From an uncultured Akkermansia sp. (GTDB lineage Bacteria > Verrucomicrobiota > Verrucomicrobiia > Verrucomicrobiales > Akkermansiaceae), in NCBI GenBank assembly GCA_904501975.1, contig CAJGCZ010000011.1:1-53302 (forward strand): 53,302 nt of DNA, read 5' to 3'. The notes below the pieces were generated by a model, which made no database searches, was not told where the DNA came from, and saw nothing but the letters and a program-made list of their open reading frames with translations. The translations under genes and the position numbers were made by a program. Below are positions 7,092-14,624 of this stretch, in pieces (the first letter of the stretch is position 1; each line of letters opens with the position of its first letter).

Positions 7092-9389
7092 ATGCGTTCT
7101 CGTCTCTCCACATTCACAGCAATCTCTTTAACGGCACTCTACGGCGTGCTGCTGCAGAGCTGTGAACCGACCCCGCAAGAGCAAGCCGCCGCCCGATTGA
7201 GGGAAGCAGGCATTGTGCCCACAGCCTATGCGGACGCCTTGACTCAGGCGGTAGCAAGCGGCCACACAGCGCGCATACAGTTGCTGCTGCAAGCAGGGGC
7301 ACCGCTGCAACTTCGCCTTAAAGACGGCAGCACCCTGCTGCACGTAGCCGCACGCTATGGCCGCGCCGAGGCTGCCGCCCTGCTGATTCAACACGGGCTT
7401 TCCATCGAGCTGCAAAACCGCGCAGGGCTTACGGCCATGCAGCAGGCTATTGTGCAAAACCAATTGCAGTTGCTGCCGCAGCTGGCACAAGCTGCTCTTA
7501 GGCGTAAGGGAATTGCCCCGGAGCATTACCAAAGCGCATTAACGGAAAGCTGCCTAAAAGGCGACTTTTACACCGCGCATCTGATTCAAACCGCCGGGGT
7601 CAGTCTGCAAACAGCGGATGAAAACGGCAACACCGTCTTACACCACTGCGCCGCCGCAAATCACAGCAATGCTGTGGCGTGGCTGCTGCACCGCGGGGCA
7701 CAGGCCTCGGTACAAAACGACGGTGGCCGCACGCCGCGAGACTCTGCCCGCCTTGCCGGGCAAACAGCCTGCACTCGCTTGCTGGCAGAGCACGAGCTCC
7801 GCCAAAACGGCATCTTCCCCTCGCAATACACAAGCAGCCTGCAGCAGGCGGTTGCCAATGGCAACATAGCCTTGCTTGAGCTGCTACTGGATGGCGGGGC
7901 AGATTTATACACCACCACGCAGGAGGGCAACACGCTGCTGCACACCGCTGTAACCCACCGGCAAAACAGCATGCTGATTCATTTGCACGGATTGGGGCTT
8001 GGCATTAATACCCCCAACCATCGTGGTTTTACCCCTCTACACTTAGCGATTCTGCTAAATACGCCGGAGCAAATTCCCCTTCTTCACCGCTTGGGCGCCA
8101 ACCCCAACCTGTGTCTGGACGACGGCCGCAATGCGCTGCAATTTGCAGTGTCCGAGGGCTACCACCTCAGCATCGGCCCCTTGGCAGAAGCAGGGTGCGA
8201 TGTAAACCGGGCCGACTCTCGCGGCAGCACCCTGCTGCATTTTTGCGCCGCACACGGGCAAGCCTACTGCTTGGCCGCCCTGCTCAAAAGCGGAGCCAAC
8301 CCGCACCAACGCAATCATTTAGGATGGAGCGCCCTGCACTATGCCTCTGCCAACAACGAGGAGGCATGCTCGCAGCTGCTGATTCAAGCCGGTGCGGTGG
8401 ACGACCTTGCCACGGCCGTACTGGCACAGGATAGGGAGCGGTGCAGCCAATACCTCACCCCCACGGCGCTGCACAGTACGGATGCTTCGGGCTGCACGCC
8501 CCTGCACCACGCCGCCCGTTTGGGGCTAACCGATATAGCGCTGCTGTTGCAGGAAAACGGGGCCGACCCCACCGCCAACAATGCCCGAGGCTTGACTCCC
8601 GGTGATTGCGCCCGCACTGCCGGGCACCCGGAAACTGCACGCCTTTTAGCACAGCAAGCGCTGCAACGGCGCGGCATCCGCAAACGATACACGGAAGAAT
8701 TGCAGCAAGCCGCGGCCACAGGCCGGGTGGACTTACTGCGTCTTTTGTGCGATGCCGGGGCGGATACTCTCGCGCGCACCAAAGACGGCACTCCCCTGCT
8801 CCACGTTGCTGTGCAGCACCGGCAAGCGGCTGTTATTCCGCACCTGTTGCAACACGGTGCCCCGGCCGATGCCACAGCCACTGCCGCAGGCTACACGGCC
8901 TTGCACACAGCCGTGGCTACGGGTGATATAGCATGCGCCAAAGCCTTGCTGGAGTTCGGCGCAGCTACCGACACCCGCTCCCGCGACGGCAGCACTGCGC
9001 TGCACCTAGCCGCCCGCTTCGGCCACCACGAGCTCGTGCAATTACTTTTGCAGCATGGAGCCCCTGTTAACAGCACCAACAAGCGTGGCGATACCCCGTT
9101 GATGGAAGTGGCCCGCTGGAGCTGGGGTCGCCCCGAAAGCGCCGCCCTCTTATTGCAAGCCGGCGCTAATCTCTCCATGTGCAATATTTACGGCGAAAAT
9201 GCCCTGCATGCCGCGGCCATGGCCGGCAACAAGGGCTGCCTTGCCCTCCTGATTACTGCCGGTGCCGATACCAAACTACCCAGCGGCGGCGGCAAGACCG
9301 CACGCCAATTAGCCAAAGCCCGCGGCCACGCAGAGTGCGAATCCATCCTCGCCCGCGCAGAATCCGATTCCCTCACGGCGAATGATTAA
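7092..9389 (+). CDS. Large ankyrin-repeat lipoprotein with a 100-residue super-repeat
   Basis: The 765-residue protein begins with a hydrophobic signal sequence ending in the lipobox LQSC (Cys24), so it is probably membrane-anchored outside the cytoplasm. Almost the whole mature chain is ankyrin repeats (G.TLLH.A...G....LLLQ.GA type), about 18 by eye. Superimposed is a linker of the form LR..GI.P..Y...L at residues 36-50, 136-150 and 236-250, exactly 100 residues apart, and once more in degenerate form at 525-538. Ankyrin repeats mediate protein binding; no enzymatic domain is visible. The binding partner is unknown. No terminator is seen and a TGTACA-type repeat starts five bases after the stop. 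Confidence 0.9.
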   Translation: MRSRLSTFTAISLTALYGVLLQSCEPTPQEQAAARLREAGIVPTAYADALTQAVASGHTARIQLLLQAGAPLQLRLKDGSTLLHVAARYGRAEAAALLIQHGLSIELQNRAGLTAMQQAIVQNQLQLLPQLAQAALRRKGIAPEHYQSALTESCLKGDFYTAHLIQTAGVSLQTADENGNTVLHHCAAANHSNAVAWLLHRGAQASVQNDGGRTPRDSARLAGQTACTRLLAEHELRQNGIFPSQYTSSLQQAVANGNIALLELLLDGGADLYTTTQEGNTLLHTAVTHRQNSMLIHLHGLGLGINTPNHRGFTPLHLAILLNTPEQIPLLHRLGANPNLCLDDGRNALQFAVSEGYHLSIGPLAEAGCDVNRADSRGSTLLHFCAAHGQAYCLAALLKSGANPHQRNHLGWSALHYASANNEEACSQLLIQAGAVDDLATAVLAQDRERCSQYLTPTALHSTDASGCTPLHHAARLGLTDIALLLQENGADPTANNARGLTPGDCARTAGHPETARLLAQQALQRRGIRKRYTEELQQAAATGRVDLLRLLCDAGADTLARTKDGTPLLHVAVQHRQAAVIPHLLQHGAPADATATAAGYTALHTAVATGDIACAKALLEFGAATDTRSRDGSTALHLAARFGHHELVQLLLQHGAPVNSTNKRGDTPLMEVARWSWGRPESAALLLQAGANLSMCNIYGENALHAAAMAGNKGCLALLITAGADTKLPSGGGKTARQLAKARGHAECESILARAESDSLTAND

Positions 9390-9393
9390 GGGA

Positions 9394-9591
9394 TGTACAA
9401 TTTACAATTTACGATGTACAATGTACAATTGAAAAGCTTCGCTCCCTGAGGTCGCCGTAATGGCAAAGCAGATTCCACCGCTCACGCCCCGCGCCCAAAG
9501 CGCGGGTAGTAAGCCTTGAAAAATAAGAATCCGCGGCGTAGCCGCCTAGCTCCACAAATTGTACATTGTACCTTGTAAATTGTACATTATA
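9394..9591. repeat. TGTACAATTTAC element, complete copy with inverted ends
   Basis: The left end (9394-9430) carries tandem variants of TGTACAATTTACAATTTACG, and the right end (9557-9591) is its inverted counterpart. The roughly 125-base interior holds GC-rich palindromes such as CCGCGCCCAAAGCGCGG. Related ends occur at 31526, 31734, 31937, 44581, 48761 and 49180. No protein is encoded. Confidence 0.75.
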
Positions 9592-9602
9592 CCCCCCCCT
9601 CC

Positions 9603-9965
9603 CTATCCTTCTACCACGGATTTCCACACGGTATACGCTACCATTAAGCGCAACACAAAGGCGGTAAACATGCCCCATGTCACAACAAAGGTGAGCTTCT
9701 TCTTCGGGGTCCATCGGCAGCGTTTTGCTACCCAATAAAAAGCCAAAGCATGCACCAAACAAGAAAATACAACCGAGGCAGAAAACGCAATCCCCACCGC
9801 CACAAACACATGTGCCAACGGTAAGGTGAATGCAAATAAACACCACAGCAAGTCAGCAAAATCGCCATAAGCCCAAGCCACCACCCCCGACGGCAAAATC
9901 ATGCACATCAGTAGGGTGTACCATGCTACCTTGCTATATCTCTCCTCTTGTGTTGGTATGTACAT
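9603..9965 (-). CDS. Small integral membrane protein, function unknown
   Basis: The 120-residue protein has three or four hydrophobic segments (about residues 13-33, 38-58, 60-80 and 92-112) and no recognisable family motif. A longer frame reaches 10028, but a promoter (TTGACA 10001-10006, 17 bp, CATGAT 9978-9983, minus strand) lies inside that extension. The start at 9965 is therefore preferred and leaves a leader of about six bases. It stands alone, with its 3' end against a dispersed repeat. I do not recognise it. Confidence 0.7.
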   Translation of the reverse strand: MYIPTQEERYSKVAWYTLLMCMILPSGVVAWAYGDFADLLWCLFAFTLPLAHVFVAVGIAFSASVVFSCLVHALAFYWVAKRCRWTPKKKLTFVVTWGMFTAFVLRLMVAYTVWKSVVEG

Positions 9966-9977
9966 AGACTGCCTGCT

Positions 9978-10006
9978 ATCATGCCCTACCCTCCGCCTTT
10001 TGTCAA
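9978..10006 (-). promoter_or_regulatory. Promoter of the small membrane protein gene
   Basis: On the minus strand TTGACA and CATGAT are 17 bp apart. The -10 ends 12 bases from the start codon at 9965. Confidence 0.6.
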
Positions 10007-10101
10007 GCTTAAGGCATGTTAGCAGCATGTTCGTCTGTCTGGGTATATGCAGTGATGATAAAGATTAACTCTCGTGTGACTTTGTGTACATGCCCTTTTT
10101 T

Positions 10102-10120
10102 TGTACACTAAAAGTGTACA
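10102..10120. promoter_or_regulatory. Perfect palindrome TGTACACT-AAA-AGTGTACA
   Basis: An 8-bp perfect inverted repeat with an AAA centre lies in a gene-free stretch, with another GTGTACA at about 10083. It has the shape of a dimeric-repressor operator or a remnant of the TGTACA repeat family. No gene is obviously controlled by it. Confidence 0.4.
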
Positions 10121-10185
10121 CAGGCATATTCCGCATAACGCCATGCCGCAGCACACCATCACTCCTAACTCATTCATATATCAAC

Positions 10186-10215
10186 AAAAAAAGCCCTGCA
10201 AATGCAGGACTTTTC
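10186..10215 (-). terminator. Terminator of the tRNA-Ser gene
   Basis: On the minus strand AGTCCTGC-ATTT-GCAGGGCT is followed by a run of T, immediately after the tRNA 3' end. Confidence 0.85.
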
Positions 10216-10218
10216 GAG

Positions 10219-10306
10219 CGGAGAGAGAGGGATTCGAACCCTCGGTGACATCTCTGCCACGTTCGATTTCGAGTCGAGTGCCTTAGACCAACTCAGCCAT
10301 CTCTCC
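10219..10306 (-). tRNA. tRNA-Ser (CGA anticodon)
   Basis: The minus strand folds as a type II tRNA. The acceptor stem is GGAGAGA/TCTCTCC with G as discriminator base, as serine tRNAs require. The anticodon loop is CTCGAAA (anticodon CGA, reading UCG), a long variable arm (CGTGGCAGAGATGTCACC region) follows, and the T-loop is GGTTCGAATCC. CCA is not encoded. It has its own promoter and terminator. Confidence 0.95.
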
Positions 10307-10323
10307 AATGATGAAGTGGGGGT

Positions 10324-10352
10324 ATTATGGGGAGATAGGGGCACAATGTCAA
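10324..10352 (-). promoter_or_regulatory. tRNA-Ser promoter
   Basis: On the minus strand a consensus TTGACA (10347-10352) is followed after 17 bp by CATAAT (10324-10329), about 18 bases before the tRNA 5' end. Confidence 0.75.
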
Positions 10353-10383
10353 GCGGATTTTGCGCCTGCAAAAACATTTAAGC

Positions 10384-10412
10384 TTGAGAAAGCGTGGCAT
10401 AAATGGTATAAG
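10384..10412 (+). promoter_or_regulatory. Promoter of the 10434-11987 gene pair
   Basis: TTGAGA (10384-10389), 17 bp, TATAAG (10407-10412). It excludes a longer frame beginning at 10308 and supports the start at 10434. Confidence 0.65.
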
Positions 10413-10433
10413 AGGCGAGTAAAAAAGACGCGC

Positions 10434-11444
10434 ATGAACATGATTCAGAAAACAGCAGGGATTGTCAGTTTAGCAGCAGTAATGCTGAGCGGAGCAGCCA
10501 TGGGGCTGGAGCTTAAGGAATTGCAACTGCCGATGACGCGAGATGAGGCAGACAGCAGCCTGAGCAAGGATTACAATTACACCATTTTATCAGATAGCAC
10601 CATTCGCCGCACGTGGAAGTTGAAGGGGCGCACGGTGCATGTAGATTTCAAACTCAATCGCCAAGGGCAAGCACTGTGCATTGCGGTAGAGTACAGCAAG
10701 CCGGCAAGCCAAAAGACGGTGCACAACGACATTAAGGCCGTTACCGGGGGCAAGTCCTCTTACAAAAAGCTGGGCAAGCCCAAGAAGAACACCAACACCT
10801 ACGGCATGGAGCATGCCTTGGGTGCCAAGGTAAAGGGCGCTGACGGCAAGGGCGAGGGGTGGATTTTTGTGGAGCACACCAGCGCCAGCCGCAAGAAGTG
10901 CACCCGCTTTGTTTATTATGCCTCCAAGCCGTCTCGCGACCGCATGACTTTGGGCGAGGCCCAAGAGGATGGCGGCTACACCGCCTTGGGCAGCGCCGGT
11001 GCCAATATTGATTTATCCGCCCTGCGCGCAGATGAAGAATCTCGCCGCCGCATATCGCCGAGTGGCGCCGCTACCCCCAAACCCGCCAAGCCTGCGGTTG
11101 TGGTTGAGGTGCCGGAGGAACCGGTGGCCGACGATAGCAGCAGTGAGGACGACTTCGGCGCACCGGATATCGCCGCAGAGTTGGAGGATGACAGCGAGAG
11201 CAGCGCTACGGACGCCGGCTCCGGCAAGGGATTCTTGCCGAAGGCCATTGCCGGCCCTGTACACGAGGCTTTGGGCGGGTTAGGATTATCTGCCATGGTG
11301 ATGGATATTCTCACCGTGCTGGTGCCGTTGTTGTTGCTGATTGTTGTGTGGCGCAAAGTAGCAAGCAAGAAACGCGCTAAGCAGCAGCAGGCCGCCTTCA
11401 ACAGCATTATGAACCGTGGTAACAACAACACGGAGGAAAAGTAA
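10434..11444 (+). CDS. Exported single-span membrane protein, function unknown
   Basis: The 336-residue protein has a signal peptide (residues 1-23, ending GAAMG). A globular domain of about 150 residues contains repeated Lys/Thr/Gly-rich strands, and a Pro/Glu/Asp/Ser-rich linker follows (about 205-265). A C-terminal transmembrane helix (about 288-310) ends in a basic tail, KKRAKQQQ. This topology places the domain outside the inner membrane, tethered at both ends unless the signal is cleaved. No known family was recognised. The next gene follows after 24 bases and is also an envelope protein, so the two may act together. The start is chosen from the promoter and the signal peptide. Confidence 0.75.
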   Translation: MNMIQKTAGIVSLAAVMLSGAAMGLELKELQLPMTRDEADSSLSKDYNYTILSDSTIRRTWKLKGRTVHVDFKLNRQGQALCIAVEYSKPASQKTVHNDIKAVTGGKSSYKKLGKPKKNTNTYGMEHALGAKVKGADGKGEGWIFVEHTSASRKKCTRFVYYASKPSRDRMTLGEAQEDGGYTALGSAGANIDLSALRADEESRRRISPSGAATPKPAKPAVVVEVPEEPVADDSSSEDDFGAPDIAAELEDDSESSATDAGSGKGFLPKAIAGPVHEALGGLGLSAMVMDILTVLVPLLLLIVVWRKVASKKRAKQQQAAFNSIMNRGNNNTEEK

Positions 11445-11468
11445 TAACTCCGTCAATAGTACCCTTCC

Positions 11469-11987
11469 ATGATGTTCAAAAAGGTTCTTACGGTCTGTTT
11501 GGGCTGTCTCATGCTGGTGCAGTGCAACACGCTTCGCACGGACTGCGAAGCGCTGGCTGCCCGCGAGGCAGAGATTGCCCAAGAAGAGGTGGGCGACTAC
11601 TACATTGGCCGCCGCTACTACATTCCCTATACCCGCTTTTGGGGCTACCTGCGCCGGCCGGGCCAAAGCTGGCGCACAGCCAAGTTGGTGATTATGGATG
11701 AGAGCGTGTGCCGCCAGCCGGACCGCGGGATAGAGCCCCCGTTATCTAACCCGGTGTTTGGTACCGACCAGAATGTGGAGTACATCATACGCGGCAAATA
11801 CACGGGAGAAGAGGCCTACGAGCCGAACACCGACACGGCCATGCCCATCTTCCGCTTAACCGGGTACGAGGTACGCAACCGCGAGCCGGGCTTTCTCTTT
11901 GTGCCCTCCGAGCGTTACAGTGAGGGGGCCATCACCATACGCCCCAAAGCCATGCCCACGCCGGAGCAATGTGCATCTTGCCGCTAA
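11469..11987 (+). CDS. Predicted lipoprotein, function unknown
   Basis: The 172-residue protein (171 from the second Met) has a short signal sequence ending in LVQC (Cys19 as lipidation site) and a Cys pair near the C-terminus (CASC). The mature region is rich in Tyr and Arg (GDYYIGRRYYIPYTRFWGY) and looks like a small beta-rich domain. I do not recognise a family. It is 24 bases downstream of the membrane protein gene, with no promoter between, so the two are probably cotranscribed. Confidence 0.75.
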   Translation: MMFKKVLTVCLGCLMLVQCNTLRTDCEALAAREAEIAQEEVGDYYIGRRYYIPYTRFWGYLRRPGQSWRTAKLVIMDESVCRQPDRGIEPPLSNPVFGTDQNVEYIIRGKYTGEEAYEPNTDTAMPIFRLTGYEVRNREPGFLFVPSERYSEGAITIRPKAMPTPEQCASCR

Positions 11988-12024
11988 TATGACGCGCATT
12001 TACCGCGCAAACAGAGAAAGATTC

Positions 12025-12033
12025 TGCTATACT
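12025..12033 (+). promoter_or_regulatory. Extended -10 promoter of the ftsA-ftsA-ftsZ operon
   Basis: TGCTATACT matches an extended -10 (TG-n-TATACT). No good -35 is found at the usual distance. The leader would be about 75 bases. Confidence 0.4.
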
Positions 12034-12115
12034 GAGCGGGCAGTAACGGGCAGGCTGGCCTAAGCCGCCGTTTGGTGCTGCGCCTCGTTCACAAACTCCA
12101 TCAGTAAAACTCTCC

Positions 12116-13318
12116 ATGTCTCGGTCAAAAATCGTAGTAGGACTTGAAATCGGAACCACCAAAACCTGCATGGTGGTGGGTGAGATACGCCCTGATTGCT
12201 CAGCCGTTATCATCGGGGGTGCGGAGGTCGCCAGTGCCGGTATTTCCGGTGGCGAGATTCGAGATATGAGCATGGCTCGCCAAACGGTGTTCGATGTTTG
12301 GCAAAAGACCCAAGAGGCAACGGATGTTGAGATTTTTCAGGTCTTAATTTCCGTAACAGGTGACCATATTCAGGGCGAAAGCAATGTAGGTTCCCTGCGC
12401 CTGCCGGATAACGAAAACGTGGTGGACCACCACCACATGAACGAGGTAGTGGCTAAGGCTAAGCAGATTGAGATTACCTCCGACCGCGATATTCTGCACC
12501 AGGAGGTGGGCAACTTCAATGTAGATGGTCGCCAGTCTATTTTGTACGCCACCGGCATCAGCGCCCGTACGCTGGACATCAAATGCTTTACCATTCACGG
12601 CATTGCAACGCGCATTCTTAATTCCTCCATGTGCGCCCGCCAAATTCCGCTGAATGTTACGCACGCCGTGTTCGCCGGCTTGGCCTCTGCCCAGGCCGTG
12701 CTCACCAAGCAGCAGAAGGAGGCCGGTGCCCTGCTCATCGATATCGGCGGCGGCTCTGCCGATTACATTTGCTACGAGGATATTGACATTGTGGCCTGCG
12801 GCAGCATTCCCAAGGGTGGCGCCCAAATTAACCAGGATATTGTGGATAAATCAGGGCAACGCCACATGAGCCTGAAGGCGGCAGAGCACTTTAAGTGCAA
12901 GGAGGGCAACGCCTTCGGCGAAGTGAAGGATACCACCCTCGCCCGTTATGTGACGGATACCGGCACCGAGTACGTCATTGAGCGCGGTCGCCTCAACGAG
13001 ATTATCCGCGACCGCTTGGCTTCCATTCTTCTGCAAATTAAGGACAAAATTCCGGCCTCCGTGTGGAACCGCAGCGGCATGACGGTGTACCTCTCCGGCG
13101 GCACAAGTTTGATGCGTGGATTGGACAACCTGGCCCAGTTTATTTTCAAGGTACCGGTCAAGCAACCGCTTCCTCCGGGTGCAGGTGAGGAGTACTCCTA
13201 CCTGTCGGACCCGCGTTATTGCACTGCCATTGGCCTGATTCGCCATGCCCAGCGCATCGAGGAGAGCAAGCCGGGTTGGTTCCGCCGCATCATCAATTAT
13301 CTTTTCGGCAACAACTAA
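12116..13318 (+). CDS. ftsA: FtsA-like cell-division ATPase, first copy
   Basis: The 400-residue protein has the actin/Hsp70-type ATPase motifs in order: phosphate-1 GLEIGTTKTC (about residues 9-18), phosphate-2 LLIDIGGGSADY and adenosine motif VYLSGGTSLMRGL. A basic-amphipathic C-terminal helix (GWFRRIINYLF) suits membrane attachment. FtsA polymerises under the membrane and anchors FtsZ. The usual DIGGGTTD is changed to DIGGGSAD here, while the second copy keeps both Thr residues, so this copy may bind or hydrolyse ATP differently. It is the first gene of an operon with a second ftsA (43-base gap) and ftsZ. Confidence 0.9.
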   Translation: MSRSKIVVGLEIGTTKTCMVVGEIRPDCSAVIIGGAEVASAGISGGEIRDMSMARQTVFDVWQKTQEATDVEIFQVLISVTGDHIQGESNVGSLRLPDNENVVDHHHMNEVVAKAKQIEITSDRDILHQEVGNFNVDGRQSILYATGISARTLDIKCFTIHGIATRILNSSMCARQIPLNVTHAVFAGLASAQAVLTKQQKEAGALLIDIGGGSADYICYEDIDIVACGSIPKGGAQINQDIVDKSGQRHMSLKAAEHFKCKEGNAFGEVKDTTLARYVTDTGTEYVIERGRLNEIIRDRLASILLQIKDKIPASVWNRSGMTVYLSGGTSLMRGLDNLAQFIFKVPVKQPLPPGAGEEYSYLSDPRYCTAIGLIRHAQRIEESKPGWFRRIINYLFGNN

Positions 13319-13361
13319 GACGCCTTGCCACGGCGCCCCCCCCAACGAGAGAATACACACT

Positions 13362-14576
13362 ATGGCGACCTCAAAAATCATTGTAGCGCTTGAAATCGGC
13401 ACCAGCAAAACCTGCATGGTGGTGGGCGAGGCTCACCCGGATGGCACCTCCTCCATCATCGGCTTAGGAGAGGTACCCAGCCAAGGCATTGTCGCCGGTG
13501 AGATTGCCAACCACAACTATGCCTGCCTGAACCTGAGCGATGCCTGGCAGCTGGCACAAGACCACGCCTGTGCTGATATTCAGAGCGTCTATCTTTCCGT
13601 CACAGGCGACCACATTCGCGGCCAAAGCCACAGCGCCATTTACAAACTGCCGGAGGACGAGGTGACGATTGAAGAAGAACACGTGAACCTGGCCTACAGG
13701 CAGGTGGAGCACAAGGAGTTGCCGCCGGACCGCGTTATCATTAACCAAGAGCTGGGCAACTTTTGTGTAGATAATACCCGCATTTACTACAATCCGGTGG
13801 GGGTGCACGGCAATAGTCTGGAAATCACCAGCCACACTATCCACGGCGATAAAAAGCGCCTGCAAAATGCCCTGCTCTGCGTGCGCCAGGTACCTCTGGA
13901 GGTAGAGAGCATGGTATTTGCTCCGTTGGCTACGGCTCAAATGGTGTTTGGGCGCAAGGAGCGCGAGGCCGGTGCGTTGTTAATCGACATCGGTGCCGGC
14001 ACAACGGACTACATTTGCTACTTCCAAGGCAACATTGTGGCCAGCGGGTGCTTGCCCTACGGTGGCCGCACCATCAATAAGGACATCATTAAAAACAACC
14101 GCACGCCCATGACCGAGGCCGCCGCTGAAAGCCTTAAGATTAACCAAGGCCACGCCTTCGGCGACGAGGATGACACCAGCATGGCTGTCAACCGCGGAGA
14201 CGACGGCACACTCTACAGCATTGCCCGCGGGCAGCTCAACTACATCATCCGCGAACGCCTGACGGCTATTCTGCAGGAGGTGAAGAACGCCATCCCGCCC
14301 TACATGTGGCGCCAGCGAGACATGGCCGTGTACATCACCGGCGGCACAAGTTTGATGCTGGGCTTGGATCGTTTGGCGCAGTCCATTTTCAAGGTCAGAG
14401 TATACCAGCCGGCGCATCCCGGCGTGGGTAAGGACTACACCTACCTGGCAGACCCGCGCTACTGCACCACCATTGGCCTCATCCACTACGCCATGAAGAA
14501 AGAGGAGGAATACGCCGAGCCGGAGAAAACGGGCTTGTGGCAGCGCTTCCTCAACCTCTTCCGCAAAAAGAAATAA
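13362..14576 (+). CDS. ftsA: FtsA-like cell-division ATPase, second copy
   Basis: The 404-residue paralogue of the preceding gene is similar along its whole length. It has phosphate-1 ALEIGTSKTC, phosphate-2 LLIDIGAGTTDY, adenosine motif VYITGGTSLMLGL and a C-terminal amphipathic membrane-targeting helix (GLWQRFLNLFRKKK). The start is placed at ATG 13362 because its N-terminus then matches that of the first copy. The open frame continues upstream to 13245 only inside the first gene. Two non-identical FtsAs in one operon suggest hetero-polymers or a division of labour. ftsZ follows after 48 bases. Confidence 0.9.
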   Translation: MATSKIIVALEIGTSKTCMVVGEAHPDGTSSIIGLGEVPSQGIVAGEIANHNYACLNLSDAWQLAQDHACADIQSVYLSVTGDHIRGQSHSAIYKLPEDEVTIEEEHVNLAYRQVEHKELPPDRVIINQELGNFCVDNTRIYYNPVGVHGNSLEITSHTIHGDKKRLQNALLCVRQVPLEVESMVFAPLATAQMVFGRKEREAGALLIDIGAGTTDYICYFQGNIVASGCLPYGGRTINKDIIKNNRTPMTEAAAESLKINQGHAFGDEDDTSMAVNRGDDGTLYSIARGQLNYIIRERLTAILQEVKNAIPPYMWRQRDMAVYITGGTSLMLGLDRLAQSIFKVRVYQPAHPGVGKDYTYLADPRYCTTIGLIHYAMKKEEEYAEPEKTGLWQRFLNLFRKKK

Positions 14577-14624
14577 TCCGGCCATTCGCGCTACCATTTT
14601 TCCACCATTTACCTACCTCCAACC

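Noticed and set aside
10101..10286. Short plus-strand frame across the tRNA terminator
   Set aside because: It runs antisense through the tRNA-Ser gene and its terminator and has no signal or motif.
13245..13361. Upstream extension of the second ftsA
   Set aside because: This stretch lies inside the end of the first ftsA and the gap. The FtsA N-terminus matches only from ATG 13362.
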